DNA from: JAVKSL01 sp039583695
Lineage (GTDB): Bacteria > Actinomycetota > Acidimicrobiia > Acidimicrobiales > JAJPHD01
Direction of reading: 5' to 3'
DNA: 34,963 nt
Assembly (NCBI GenBank): GCA_039583695.1
Contig: JAVKSL010000023.1
Location: 1-34,963, forward strand
How positions within the stretch are numbered: position 1 is the first letter of the stretch; each line of letters starts with the position of its first letter. Under the pieces are notes generated by a model, which saw only the letters and a list, made by a program, of their open reading frames with translations, was not told where the DNA came from and made no database searches. A program made the position numbers and the translations under genes. This document shows positions 22,194 through 30,005 of the stretch, one piece after another.

Positions 22194-23024
22194 CTACACC
22201 GCCTTGCGGTATGCCCTCACCGCGAGGATGCCAAAAACAGCCGCTATCCCCACTATCCACACCACCGACAGCCAGAGTGAGTCCCCGGCCGGGGAGCCGA
22301 TCGTCAAGTTGCGCGCCGCCTCGGCCAGCAGGGTCACTGGATTGTTGCGGGCGAAGTCCTGGAGCCACCCGGGCATGCTCGCCACCGGGACGAACACCCC
22401 ACTGGCGAAGGTGATGGGGAATATCCAGATGAAAGCGAAGGACTGCACCGACTCGGGATCTTTTAGCGACAAGCCGATCCAGGCGGACACGCAGCAGATG
22501 GAGATGCCGAACCCCACCGAGAGGGCGATCATGGCGATGGTGTCCCCCACGCCCGTGGTGATCCGAAAGCCCACCCCGTAACCCACCGCCATCAGGATGA
22601 TCACCGTCGCCAAGATGCGCAGGGAGTCGGATCCGAGCCGGCCCAGCAGCACTGCCGAGCGGGCGATGGGCATGGAGCGGAAGCGGTCGATGACCCCTGC
22701 AGACAGCTCGGTTGACAGGCCGATGGCGGTGGTCACCGAGGCAAAGCACGCCGTTTGGACAACTATGCCCGGGATCAGGTAGTCGACATAGGCCCCCACG
22801 TTGGTGTGGATCGCCCCGCCAAAGACGTAGCGGAACAACAGGGTGAACATGACCGGCTGGACGGCGGTGAAGATGATGAGCGCGGGGACCCGGTAGATGT
22901 GGGTGATGTTGCGCCGCATCAACGCGGCCGAGTCGGTGAAGGTGAATCGAAGTCGCCGCGCCCGCGACTCGGGCGCCAGATCCTCCGGGCCAATCGCGTC
23001 CGGCGTCACGATCACAGCAGTCAT
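22194..23024 (-). CDS. ABC-2 type transporter permease, DrrB-like
   Basis: A 276-residue permease with six predicted membrane helices, including PALIIFTAVQPVMFTLLF, YLIPGIVVQTACFASVTTAI, ATVIILMAVGYGVGFRI, MIALSVGFGISICCVSAWI, FAFIWIFPITFASGVFVPV and LSVVWIVGIAAVFGILAV. The motif MPGWLQDFARNNPVT near the C-terminus and ELSAGVIDRFRSMPI after helix two are typical of DrrB-type drug or lipid exporters. The ATG lies two bases after the stop of the ATPase gene, so the two form one transporter. The substrate is not defined; these systems export antibiotics, glycopolymers or lipids, and co-transcription with an LCP gene makes an envelope compound possible. Confidence 0.92.
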   Translation of the reverse strand: MTAVIVTPDAIGPEDLAPESRARRLRFTFTDSAALMRRNITHIYRVPALIIFTAVQPVMFTLLFRYVFGGAIHTNVGAYVDYLIPGIVVQTACFASVTTAIGLSTELSAGVIDRFRSMPIARSAVLLGRLGSDSLRILATVIILMAVGYGVGFRITTGVGDTIAMIALSVGFGISICCVSAWIGLSLKDPESVQSFAFIWIFPITFASGVFVPVASMPGWLQDFARNNPVTLLAEAARNLTIGSPAGDSLWLSVVWIVGIAAVFGILAVRAYRKAV

Positions 23025-23026
23025 GC

Positions 23027-24187
23027 TCAGCCCCCCTCAGCTGTGGTGACAGTGCTCGCCATCTCTGTCAGCCCCCGGCGACCTGCACCGCCACCGCCGC
23101 CACGGCGACCTGCACCGCCACCGCCGCCACGGCGCCCTGCACCGCCACCGCCGCCACGGCGACCTGCACCGCCACCGCCACCAGGGCCGCCACGTGCTCC
23201 AAGCCCGGCCGTGGCCGCCTCCTCGTCCTCGGCAACGTGCCCGGTAAGCGACAGGAACACGTTGTCCAATGACGGACGGTGCAGAGCCAGGTCCACCACT
23301 CCCACCCCGGCGGAGTCAAGGCGGCGTACAGCCTCGATCAGGGTCGACGGTCCACTGGCCCCCACAGGAACAGTCACCGTTGCCTTTAGAGCATCGGTGA
23401 TCGGCGCAGCCGATCCCAGGCTGGCCACGGCCCGAGCCCCGTCCCCCAGGCGGGCACCGTCGAGCACCCGGAACTCCAGGACGTCGCCTCCAATGAGGTC
23501 CTTGAGCTGGTCGGGGGTGCCAGAGGCGATGACCTGGCCGTGGTCGATGACCGCAATCTCATCCGCCAGCTGATCCGCCTCCTCCAGGTACTGGGTGGTG
23601 AGGAACAACGTCATGCCTTGGGCTACCAGTGAGCGGATGATGTCCAGGACGTCGTTGCGCCCTTTGGGGTCCAGCCCAGTGGTCGGCTCATCGAGGAACA
23701 GCACCCTCGGCCGCGCCACCAGGCTGGCCCCCAAGTCCAGCCGGCGGCGCATCCCCCCCGAGTAGGTCTTGGTGGGCCGGTCCGCGGCCTCGACCAGGTC
23801 CAGCTGCTCCAGCAGCTCGGCGCATCGCTGGCGGCCGGACTGGGCGCTCAGGTGGTAAAGCCTGGCGGCCAAGGCGATGTTCTCGCGACCGGTGAGCGTC
23901 TCGTCCACTGCCACCTGCTGGCCAGCCAACCCGATCATCCGACGCACTGCCCCTGGGTAGCGCGATACGTCCACTCCCTCGATCTCCACCCGGCCAGAGT
24001 CTGCAGAGAGCAGGGTCGTCAGGATGCGCACAGTCGTGGTCTTACCCGAGCCGTTGGGGCCCAGCAGTCCCAGCACGGATCCCCGGGCCACGGCCAGGTC
24101 CACGCCGCGCAGCGCCTGCACCGCTCCGAATGACTTGTGCAGGCCCTCGACCAGCACAGCCGGGCTATCGCCCGCCTGGGAGCTCAC
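23027..24187 (-). CDS. ABC transporter ATP-binding protein, DrrA-like
   Basis: A 386-residue ATPase of the daunorubicin-resistance type. It has Walker A GPNGSGKTTTVRIL, signature YSGGMRRRLDLGASL, Walker B VLFLDEPTTGLDP, and the switch His replaced by Gln in FLTTQYLEEAD, as usual for this subfamily. The C-terminal region (DNVFLSLTGH) is DrrA-like. The start is GTG 24187, overlapping the stop of the DUF2089 gene as GTGA. A C-terminal extension of about 60 residues carries four copies of a 27-bp Gly/Arg-rich repeat, unusual for this family. It partners the permease encoded two bases downstream. Confidence 0.93.
   Translation of the reverse strand: MSSQAGDSPAVLVEGLHKSFGAVQALRGVDLAVARGSVLGLLGPNGSGKTTTVRILTTLLSADSGRVEIEGVDVSRYPGAVRRMIGLAGQQVAVDETLTGRENIALAARLYHLSAQSGRQRCAELLEQLDLVEAADRPTKTYSGGMRRRLDLGASLVARPRVLFLDEPTTGLDPKGRNDVLDIIRSLVAQGMTLFLTTQYLEEADQLADEIAVIDHGQVIASGTPDQLKDLIGGDVLEFRVLDGARLGDGARAVASLGSAAPITDALKATVTVPVGASGPSTLIEAVRRLDSAGVGVVDLALHRPSLDNVFLSLTGHVAEDEEAATAGLGARGGPGGGGGAGRRGGGGGAGRRGGGGGAGRRGGGGGAGRRGLTEMASTVTTAEGG
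23076..23183 (-). repeat. 27-bp tandem repeat x4 in the ABC ATPase gene
   Basis: Four contiguous 27-bp copies (two identical, two with a single change) encode Gly-rich GGGGAGRRG-type nonapeptides in the C-terminal extension beyond the DrrA-like domain. All changes keep the frame. Confidence 0.95.
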
Positions 24188-24594
24188 CAATTGGCCTCCT
24201 CGTCCCTCGATCCGCTGATCAGCTGCTCGGCCGTGTCCACATCGATCTCCCCGGCCGCCAAGCGAGCAAGTATCTCGACCTCTCCAGGCACCCCCCCGGC
24301 CGGGCCAGCCTCGTCAGCTGGCCCCTCCAAGCCGAGACGCCCGAGAAGGGCCTCGAAGCGCGCCCTCGCCGTGGGATAGCTGACCCCGAGATGGCGCTCC
24401 AGATCCTTGATGTTACCCCTCGACGACAGGAACACGGCAAGCAGCTCGCGGTCGTCGCCGCCGAGCGCGCAGTACTGGCACGCCTCGAAGCTCCCCGAAA
24501 GCTCGGTCCCACAGCTCCGGCAACCCAGCCGGGTGAGGGCCAGGGCATCCCCGCAGACCGGACACTGCCGGGGGGCAGCGAATCCGCCGCTCAT
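24184..24594 (-). CDS. DUF2089 family zinc-ribbon/HTH regulator
   Basis: A 136-residue protein with an N-terminal double-Cys zinc ribbon (CPVCGDALALTRLGCRSCG) followed by ACQYCALGGDDRELLAVFL and a helix-turn-helix-like segment NIKDLERHLGVSYPTARARF, the DUF2089 signature. The C-terminus (ILARLAAGEIDVDTAEQLI) resembles the short SHOCT-like helical motif also present at the start of the upstream protein. ATG 24594 overlaps the upstream stop as ATGA, and its own stop overlaps the ATPase start as GTGA. The overlap chain suggests it regulates, or senses envelope state for, this operon; direct targets are unknown. Confidence 0.85.
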   Translation of the reverse strand: MSGGFAAPRQCPVCGDALALTRLGCRSCGTELSGSFEACQYCALGGDDRELLAVFLSSRGNIKDLERHLGVSYPTARARFEALLGRLGLEGPADEAGPAGGVPGEVEILARLAAGEIDVDTAEQLISGSRDEEANW

Positions 24595-25499
24595 GACGCC
24601 TCCTCGACCCGAACCTCGACGGCACCCATCGACGCCTCGATGTCCAGGCTGGCCCGCCCGGACCCGATCACCACCGCCTCGCCCGGGTCCAGCACCTCGT
24701 CGCCCCGGCTCACCCGCAATCTTCCGAAGTCGCAGCGTGAGTGCACCACCACGTCCGAGGACGGGGCGAGGGTGATAAAGATCGCCGCCGCGTCCCCCCG
24801 TACCCGCGACGCACCTTCGCTCAGAGCGCCCCGAAACCGGACGTTGGCCGCCTGGGCCCGAACGTCGATGGGACCACGCAGGCCCTCCAGGGCCGCCGAT
24901 GCAAAAGCCACATCCACTCCAACCGGCCCCCTCACCCCGCTTACCGACAGCGAGCCCGCGCTCACGTCGGCGTCCACTGCAAGCCGGGGGTTCACCCGGA
25001 TCACGAGCGGATCTGCCCAACCGTGGAAGTCGCCCCAGTCGCCGTGACCCATCCAGTCGCCGCCCATCCATCCCTTCCACTCCTTGCGGTATCGCCCCCG
25101 ACTCGACGGCGGCGGAGCCCACGCGGGCCTCCCCGCGGAGTACGCCACCCGGGCGGCCTCCCGGGCTGCGCTCTGAGCAACCTGGCGGGCCCTCGCCCGG
25201 CCCTCGGCGACCAGCCTTCCCAGGTCCGGCGGGACGAAGGCAAACCCACCCCCGCCCTCAGCCGGATGCGCGGACACCACCAGCGTGTCGCCCTCCCGAC
25301 GGACCTGGTGGAGTCCCTCGACCGCCACCTCCGAGACCCCGGCATCGCCCACCACCCTCACCGCACGGGTGGCGGCCCGAACCCTCACCCGCCGCAGCGC
25401 CACCCCTCCCCCGCTCCCAGCCAGTCGGGCGGCAGCCTCCTCCGGCGACATCCTCCCGGCAGCCACAGCTTCCAACACTTCCCGAGTTGTCGTAGTCAT
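24591..25499 (-). CDS. SHOCT-like and DUF4097-like protein, first gene of the ABC/LCP operon
   Basis: A 302-residue protein. Residues 1-28 form a short helical motif (REVLEAVAAGRMSPEEAAAR). The C-terminal half is a right-handed beta repeat of DUF4097 type (VDADVSAGSLSVSGVRGPVG, ALEGLRGPIDVRAQAANVRF, IEASMGAVEVRVEE). The middle is Trp/Gly-rich (WKGWMGGDWMGHGDWGDFHG). There is no signal peptide, so it is probably cytoplasmic, perhaps a sensor partner of the DUF2089 protein. A near-consensus -10 (TATAAT) directly touches ATG 25499; transcripts would then start inside the first codons, so the real start may be GTG 25478, GTG 25466 or ATG 25451. Confidence 0.75.
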   Translation of the reverse strand: MTTTTREVLEAVAAGRMSPEEAAARLAGSGGGVALRRVRVRAATRAVRVVGDAGVSEVAVEGLHQVRREGDTLVVSAHPAEGGGGFAFVPPDLGRLVAEGRARARQVAQSAAREAARVAYSAGRPAWAPPPSSRGRYRKEWKGWMGGDWMGHGDWGDFHGWADPLVIRVNPRLAVDADVSAGSLSVSGVRGPVGVDVAFASAALEGLRGPIDVRAQAANVRFRGALSEGASRVRGDAAAIFITLAPSSDVVVHSRCDFGRLRVSRGDEVLDPGEAVVIGSGRASLDIEASMGAVEVRVEEAS

Positions 25500-25528
25500 A
25501 TTATATGCTCCAGCTCTCGGATTGGCAA
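25500..25528 (-). promoter_or_regulatory. Near-consensus promoter of the DUF4097-ABC-LCP operon
   Basis: On the minus strand TTGCCA (25523-25528) and TATAAT (25500-25505) are 17 bases apart, almost the housekeeping consensus and rare in such high G+C sequence. The -10 abuts the annotated ATG, which puts the start codon in doubt. Confidence 0.65.
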
Positions 25529-25637
25529 GTTCCTTTTAAGAAACAGTAACCGTTCTCCTCGTCCTCCGTGCCCGCACCAGACCAGGTTTCTCACGCCCGA
25601 CACGGGCCGTTCACGTCGACCTGGTAGTGATAGCGGG

Positions 25638-26078
25638 GTGACAACCGCCACAGACATTCCCCAGATAACCCAGATCCTTCCTCTACCCGCCCGCCACCGG
25701 ATCGCCCTGATCGCCCACGACCAGCGCAAGGACGACTTGTTGGAGTGGGCCATGTTCAACCGTGAGCTGCTTGCAGGCCACCAGCTGATCGCTACCGCCA
25801 CCACGGGCGGGCTGCTGTCGGACCGCCTCGGTCTGCCGATCACCAGCTTGCACTCCGGCCCGCTTGGCGGCGACATGCAGATTGGTGCCATGGTGGTCCA
25901 GGGCGAGGTGGACGTGCTCATCTTCTTCTGGGACCCCCTCGAGCCCCAGCCCCACGAGCCCGACGTGAAAGCCCTGCTCAGGGTGGCGGTGGTGTGGAAC
26001 ATCCCCGTCGCCTGCAATCGGGCCAGCGCGGACCACATCATCAGCTCCCCCCTCCTGGCCCTCCCCCGCGCCGCCTGA
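25638..26078 (+). CDS. mgsA: Methylglyoxal synthase
   Basis: A 146-residue enzyme converting dihydroxyacetone phosphate to methylglyoxal and phosphate, a bypass of lower glycolysis. Family motifs are complete: IALIAHDQRKDDLLEW, ELLAGHQLIATATTG, SGPLGGDMQIGAMV (with the catalytic Asp), FFWDPLEPQPHEPDVKALLR and VACNRASADHIISS. The start is GTG 25638; the first about 18 residues are variable. It is transcribed divergently from the DUF4097/ABC operon, with about 138 bases between. The lipoprotein gene follows nine bases after the stop and is probably co-transcribed. Confidence 0.93.
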   Translation: MTTATDIPQITQILPLPARHRIALIAHDQRKDDLLEWAMFNRELLAGHQLIATATTGGLLSDRLGLPITSLHSGPLGGDMQIGAMVVQGEVDVLIFFWDPLEPQPHEPDVKALLRVAVVWNIPVACNRASADHIISSPLLALPRAA

Positions 26079-26086
26079 GGGCGACG

Positions 26087-27544
26087 GTGGCGCAAGCCAA
26101 GCATCGGCGGCGCGCATCGCCGGCGTTGCTTGGCTTGATCGCCCTCGGGCTAGCGGCTTGTGGGGCCGGGGCTCCCAGCCCGATCCCAGCCAGCCGTCCA
26201 ACGCCCTCGTCCACCTCGACTTCCCAGGCACCGACGGCGGTTGAACCGGCCCCTCCGACCAACGACGCCGGGGGTTGGACCACTTACCACGGCAACCTGA
26301 CCCGCTCCGGGGACGCCACGTCGGGTCCTGCGCTCGACTCGATCCACACCGCGTGGGACTCCCCGACCCTTGACGGCCAGGTGTACGCAGAGCCCCTGGT
26401 ATGGCGCAACCTGGTGATCGTGGCAACCGAGAACGACACCGTCTACGGGCTCGCCTCCTCCACCGGGAGGGTGGTGTGGCGCACCCACGTCGGCAACCCA
26501 GTACCCATCTCCGACCTGCCGTGCGGGAATGTGAGCCCACTCGGCATCCTGTCCACCCCCACGATCCAGGGCTCCACGGGGCGGCTCTTTGCGGTCGCCG
26601 AGGTCCTGCACGGGGGACAGGTGTCTCATGAGCTGGTCGCCCTGTCCGCCACCACGGGCAAGCTGATCTTCTCGGAGTCGGCTGACCCTGCCAGCATGAC
26701 CGACCCTCGTGCCCAGCAGCAAAGGGGGGCTCTGGCCGTGTCGGACGGCAGGGTATACGTCGTCTACGGCGGCCTTTACGGCGACTGTGGCAGCTACTAC
26801 GGCCTGGTCGTCTCCGCCTCAACCGCCGGACCGGGCCAACTGGCGTCCTACCGGGTCCCAACTCCAAATCGGGGAGCCATCTGGGACCCGGCTGGACCCA
26901 GCATCGACAGTGCGGGAGACGTCTACGTGACCACGGGGAATGGGTCGTCGACCACGACCTACGACGAGGGCGACAGCGTGCTCGAGCTCTCCCCAGGTCT
27001 GCAGCTGCTCAGCTTCTTCGCGCCCGCCGACTGGGCGTTCGACAACCGGAACGACTTGGACCTGGGCTCGACCGGTCCGGTCCTGCTTCCCGACGGGCTG
27101 GTGTTCCAGGTGGGCAAAGAGGCCACCGGGTATCTTCTGCGCCAAGGGCGGCTCGGGGGCATCGGGGGTTCTGTTGCCTCGGCCCAGGTATGTTTCGCCA
27201 TCGGCGGGACGGCCTACCAGGGATCGGACATCTACGTCTCGTGTCGAGAGTGGATCGACGAGGTCCACGTGGGCTCGAACGGGCGTGCATCGGTTGCCTG
27301 GTCCGGGCCAGCAGGCGTCAGCGACCCGCCCATCGTTGCCGGTGGCCTGGTTTGGTCGGTTGGTGGCTCCACGCTGTACGGGCTGAACCCCTCCACGGGT
27401 CGTGCCGTGGTCCGCCAGGCGCTGAACGGCCAGCCCGACGAGCTCGTGACCCCGAGCGTGGGCGACAGCTTGATGATCGTCCCGACGGGCCAGGCTGTGG
27501 AGGCCTTTGCGGCCGCCAAGAGCGGGGGGCGATCACGGCCATGA
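26087..27544 (+). CDS. PQQ-like beta-propeller lipoprotein
   Basis: A 485-residue predicted lipoprotein. The signal peptide (LLGLIALGLAACGAG) ends in a lipobox LAAC near residue 25, followed by a Ser/Thr/Pro linker. The rest is a beta-propeller of the PQQ/quinoprotein type with repeats such as VYGLASSTGRVVWRTHVGNP, HELVALSATTGKLIFSES and LYGLNPSTGRAVVRQAL. These Trp/Gly blades also occur in non-enzymatic propellers such as BamB, so cofactor binding is not implied. It starts at GTG 26087 with GAGG six bases upstream, nine bases after mgsA. A binding or scaffold role outside the membrane is likely. Confidence 0.88.
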   Translation: MAQAKHRRRASPALLGLIALGLAACGAGAPSPIPASRPTPSSTSTSQAPTAVEPAPPTNDAGGWTTYHGNLTRSGDATSGPALDSIHTAWDSPTLDGQVYAEPLVWRNLVIVATENDTVYGLASSTGRVVWRTHVGNPVPISDLPCGNVSPLGILSTPTIQGSTGRLFAVAEVLHGGQVSHELVALSATTGKLIFSESADPASMTDPRAQQQRGALAVSDGRVYVVYGGLYGDCGSYYGLVVSASTAGPGQLASYRVPTPNRGAIWDPAGPSIDSAGDVYVTTGNGSSTTTYDEGDSVLELSPGLQLLSFFAPADWAFDNRNDLDLGSTGPVLLPDGLVFQVGKEATGYLLRQGRLGGIGGSVASAQVCFAIGGTAYQGSDIYVSCREWIDEVHVGSNGRASVAWSGPAGVSDPPIVAGGLVWSVGGSTLYGLNPSTGRAVVRQALNGQPDELVTPSVGDSLMIVPTGQAVEAFAAAKSGGRSRP

Positions 27545-27640
27545 CCCACAATGAGACTTCTCGGGCAAGGCGGGCGACCTTGCCCAAGGCCAGCTGGCGG
27601 GCAGCCTCGCAGCTCAGGACCCCCCAGGTATCAGGCCGCC

Positions 27641-27646
27641 TAATGT
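27641..27646 (+). promoter_or_regulatory. -10-like element before a possible leaderless proS
   Basis: TAATGT followed by six bases and the GTG start of proS. An in-frame TAA at 27641-27643 excludes any earlier start, and no Shine-Dalgarno is visible. No clear -35 is seen. Confidence 0.35.
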
Positions 27647-27652
27647 GGCTGG

Positions 27653-29065
27653 GTGCCCAAGGCCCCTGTGCTCACCCCCCGATCAGTGGACTTTCCCAAG
27701 TGGTACCAGGACGTGGTGGCCAAAGCCGAGCTGGCTGAGGGTGGTCCGGTCCGGGGCACCCAGGTCATCCGCCCCTACGGCTACGCCATCTGGGAGAGGA
27801 TCCAGGCCGAGCTGGACAGCCGGATCAAGGCGGCAGGCGCCAAGAACGCCTACTTTCCGCTGCTCATCCCCCAGTCCTATCTGATCCGCGAGGCCGACCA
27901 CGTGGAGGGGTTCAGCCCCGAGCTGGCGGTCGTGACCCACGGAGGGGGCAAGGCGCTGGAGGAGCCGGTGGTGATCCGGCCCACGAGCGAGACCATCATC
28001 AATGCATATTTTTCCAAGTGGGTGAATTCGTATCGGGACTTGCCGCTGCTGATCAACCAGTGGTGCAACGTGGTGCGCTGGGAGATGCGACCCCGGCTCC
28101 TGTTGCGATCCACCGAGTTCCTGTGGCAGGAGGGCCACACCGCGCACGCCACCGAGGCCGAGGCCCGAGCCTACGCCCTGCGAATCCTGGCGGAGGTGTA
28201 CCGGGAGGTTATGGTGGATGTGCTGGGCATACCAGTGCTGGTCGGGCGCAAGACCGAGCGAGAGCGCTTCCCCGGCGCCACCACCACTTGGACGTGCGAG
28301 GCGATGATGAGCGACGGCAAGGCCCTGCAGATGGGAACCAGCCACGAGCTGGGCCAGGGCTTTGCCCGAGCGTTCGGGATCGAGTTCAGCTCCGAGGCCG
28401 GCACCTCGGAGCTGGTCTGGCAGACCTCGTGGGGGGTCTCCACACGACTGTTGGGGGCGCTGATCATGGCGCACGGTGACGACGCCGGGCTGCGCCTGGC
28501 TCCCCGCATTGCCCCGGTTCAGGTGGTGGTGGTGGTCGTGCGCGACGAGGACGGGGCCGGGCCTGTGGCGTCGGAGCTGGTGTCCTCGCTGGTGGGGGCT
28601 GGGGTGCGGGCCGAGGCCGACGTGAGGGTGGAGAGCTCCTACGGGCGACGGATCACCGAGTGGGAGCTGAAAGGGGTGCCGCTGAGGATCGAGGTCGGCC
28701 CCCGTGACCTGGCCTCGGGAACTGTGGCTGTGGTCCGCCGGGATAGCGGGGAGAAGCTGGCGTTGGCGCCCGGGGCGGTCTGCTCGGCGGTCCCTCGGCT
28801 GCTCGATGAGATTCAGTCGGCGATGCTGTCCGGCGCGTTGTCGGCGCGCGAGGCCGGCACTGCGGATGTGGCCAGCGTCGCCGAGGCGGCAGAGGCAGCA
28901 CAGTCTGGCTTCGCCAGGATCGCCTGGCGGGTGCTGGGGGTCGACGGTGAGGCTTCGCTCTTGCGCGACGGCGTGTCGGTGCGCTGCCTGGTGGGGCAAG
29001 ACGGCGCTTTGGTGGCCCTTGGCGCTGAGGACGACGCCGTGGCCGTGGTTGCCAGGGCCTACTGA
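27653..29065 (+). CDS. proS: Prolyl-tRNA synthetase, archaeal/eukaryote-like type
   Basis: A 470-residue class II synthetase charging tRNA-Pro. It starts in the way typical of the archaeal-type enzyme (FPKWYQDVVAKAELAE) and contains motif 1 (ERIQAELDSRIKAAGAKNAY), motif 2 with IRPTSETIINAYFSKW and RWEMRPRLLLRSTEFLWQEG, TTTWTCEAMMSDGKALQMGT and motif 3 in LLGALIMAHGDDAGLRLAP. An anticodon-binding domain and C-terminal region follow, ending in the conserved terminal Tyr (VVARAY). The bacterial-type editing insertion is absent. GTG 27653 is the only in-frame start after an upstream TAA. It probably serves as the cell's ProRS. Confidence 0.95.
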   Translation: MPKAPVLTPRSVDFPKWYQDVVAKAELAEGGPVRGTQVIRPYGYAIWERIQAELDSRIKAAGAKNAYFPLLIPQSYLIREADHVEGFSPELAVVTHGGGKALEEPVVIRPTSETIINAYFSKWVNSYRDLPLLINQWCNVVRWEMRPRLLLRSTEFLWQEGHTAHATEAEARAYALRILAEVYREVMVDVLGIPVLVGRKTERERFPGATTTWTCEAMMSDGKALQMGTSHELGQGFARAFGIEFSSEAGTSELVWQTSWGVSTRLLGALIMAHGDDAGLRLAPRIAPVQVVVVVVRDEDGAGPVASELVSSLVGAGVRAEADVRVESSYGRRITEWELKGVPLRIEVGPRDLASGTVAVVRRDSGEKLALAPGAVCSAVPRLLDEIQSAMLSGALSAREAGTADVASVAEAAEAAQSGFARIAWRVLGVDGEASLLRDGVSVRCLVGQDGALVALGAEDDAVAVVARAY

Positions 29066-29106
29066 GCCCGGCGGGCGGCAGCGGTTGGCGTTCGCCGCCC
29101 ACTCGA

Positions 29107-29151
29107 AGTGGTAGCGATTGTGGTTGCTATACACCCCAAATCACTACCACT
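29107..29151. terminator. Terminator-like hairpin between convergent genes
   Basis: AGTGGTAGCGATT (29107-29119) pairs with AATCACTACCACT (29139-29151), 13 positions with one G-U or mismatch pair and a 19-base loop. It lies between the end of proS and the end of the convergent minus-strand gene at 29155. Confidence 0.6.
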
Positions 29152-29154
29152 CGC

Positions 29155-29487
29155 CTAAGCTTGCGGGGGTCGCCAGTCCAGCTGGGCCACCCGGCCGCCG
29201 CTTATGGTGACCTGGCGGGCCGGGCCGCCACGGGGGTCGTCGAGGAGGTAGTCTCCGGCGACGAGCGACGGGAACACCGCCGCGTAGCTGCGATGAGCGC
29301 CGAGCTGGCGTTCACGCACGTCGGTGTGGGTGTGGTGGCTCCCGGTGGCGGGGTCAACCGGGTTGATCCCGATCTCGGCACCTGCCATGCCGGGGCCCAC
29401 ATGCACCATCAGCGCCCCGATGGCGCCGCCGAGGTTCAGCACGACTGTCCCCGGACCGCTGGGAGGAAGTCTCGGCTCGGCGCTCAC
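29155..29487 (-). CDS. Hypothetical protein, conserved beta-rich
   Basis: A 110-residue protein starting at GTG 29487, overlapping the stop of the Tat protein as GTGA. The sequence is beta-strand-like throughout: GTVVLNLGGAIGALMVHVGP, MAGAEIGINPVDP, HHTHTDVRERQLGAHRSYAA, VFPSLVAGDYLLDD and ARQVTISGGRVAQLDW. I recall similar actinobacterial hypotheticals of a beta-sandwich character. There is no signal peptide or membrane helix, so the product is probably cytoplasmic although its partner is Tat-exported. The several His residues could bind metal. Function is unknown. Confidence 0.7.
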   Translation of the reverse strand: MSAEPRLPPSGPGTVVLNLGGAIGALMVHVGPGMAGAEIGINPVDPATGSHHTHTDVRERQLGAHRSYAAVFPSLVAGDYLLDDPRGGPARQVTISGGRVAQLDWRPPQA

Positions 29488-29786
29488 CGAATCGCTTGGG
29501 CCAGCTTGGCGGCCATCTGGGGGTCGTGGATGACCACTTCGTTCGTCCCCTGCATGACGCCGATCTCGCCGGTCCCGAGGTTTCGGATGTGGGCAATCAA
29601 CGTGTCTCCGAGCTCTCCGCCTTGGGCGAGGTCAGCCGTGCCGGCATCCGCCGCGGGTGCTGCTGCCTCGGCTGGACCCATGAGCTCGGGCAGCAGGCCC
29701 GACATCGGGACCGCCGCCAGCATGCCCGCGCCAGCCACTGCCACTGACCCCCTCTTCAAGAAGTTGCGACGGCTCAGGTTATCCAC
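29484..29786 (-). CDS. Tat-exported small protein, unknown function
   Basis: A 100-residue protein starting at GTG 29786 with AAGGAG five bases upstream; a longer frame to 30014 is excluded by this signal and by its composition. It has a clear twin-arginine signal (SRRNFLKRGSVAVAGAGMLA, then AAVPMSGLLPEL) with likely cleavage after AEAAA near residue 37. The mature part is about 60 residues with HIRNLGTGEIGVMQGTNEVV and IHDPQMAAKLAQAI. I recall similar short Tat proteins in Actinobacteria, role unknown. It is co-translated with the downstream hypothetical protein and divergent from proA. Confidence 0.75.
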   Translation of the reverse strand: MDNLSRRNFLKRGSVAVAGAGMLAAVPMSGLLPELMGPAEAAAPAADAGTADLAQGGELGDTLIAHIRNLGTGEIGVMQGTNEVVIHDPQMAAKLAQAIR

Positions 29787-29993
29787 GGAGTCTCCTTGTT
29801 TTGGTATGTGTGAGATTCTTCGGCACGACACCTCCGCCCGGATGGCGGCGGGCCGCGGCACAAGGCCGACGGACGCCCTGGTCGTCGAGGCAGCCAGGGC
29901 TGGCGGGTGCGCACGGGTGCTCACCGAGGGCCACGGCCAGAGGATCGGCGGGTCCTGATCGAAAACCCCTTTCGGGAGGCCGAGGCCCGGGAG

Positions 29994-29999
29994 TAGGCT
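29994..29999 (+). promoter_or_regulatory. -10-like element before a possible leaderless proA
   Basis: TAGGCT, then six bases, then the GTG start of proA at 30006. A weak TTCGGG lies 17 bases upstream. No Shine-Dalgarno is visible, supporting a leaderless transcript. Confidence 0.4.
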
Positions 30000-30005
30000 C
30001 GTCCC

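Noticed and set aside
27683..29134. A 483-codon minus-strand ORF
   Set aside because: Exact antisense shadow of prolyl-tRNA synthetase, with His/Arg/Pro-rich composition and no domain.
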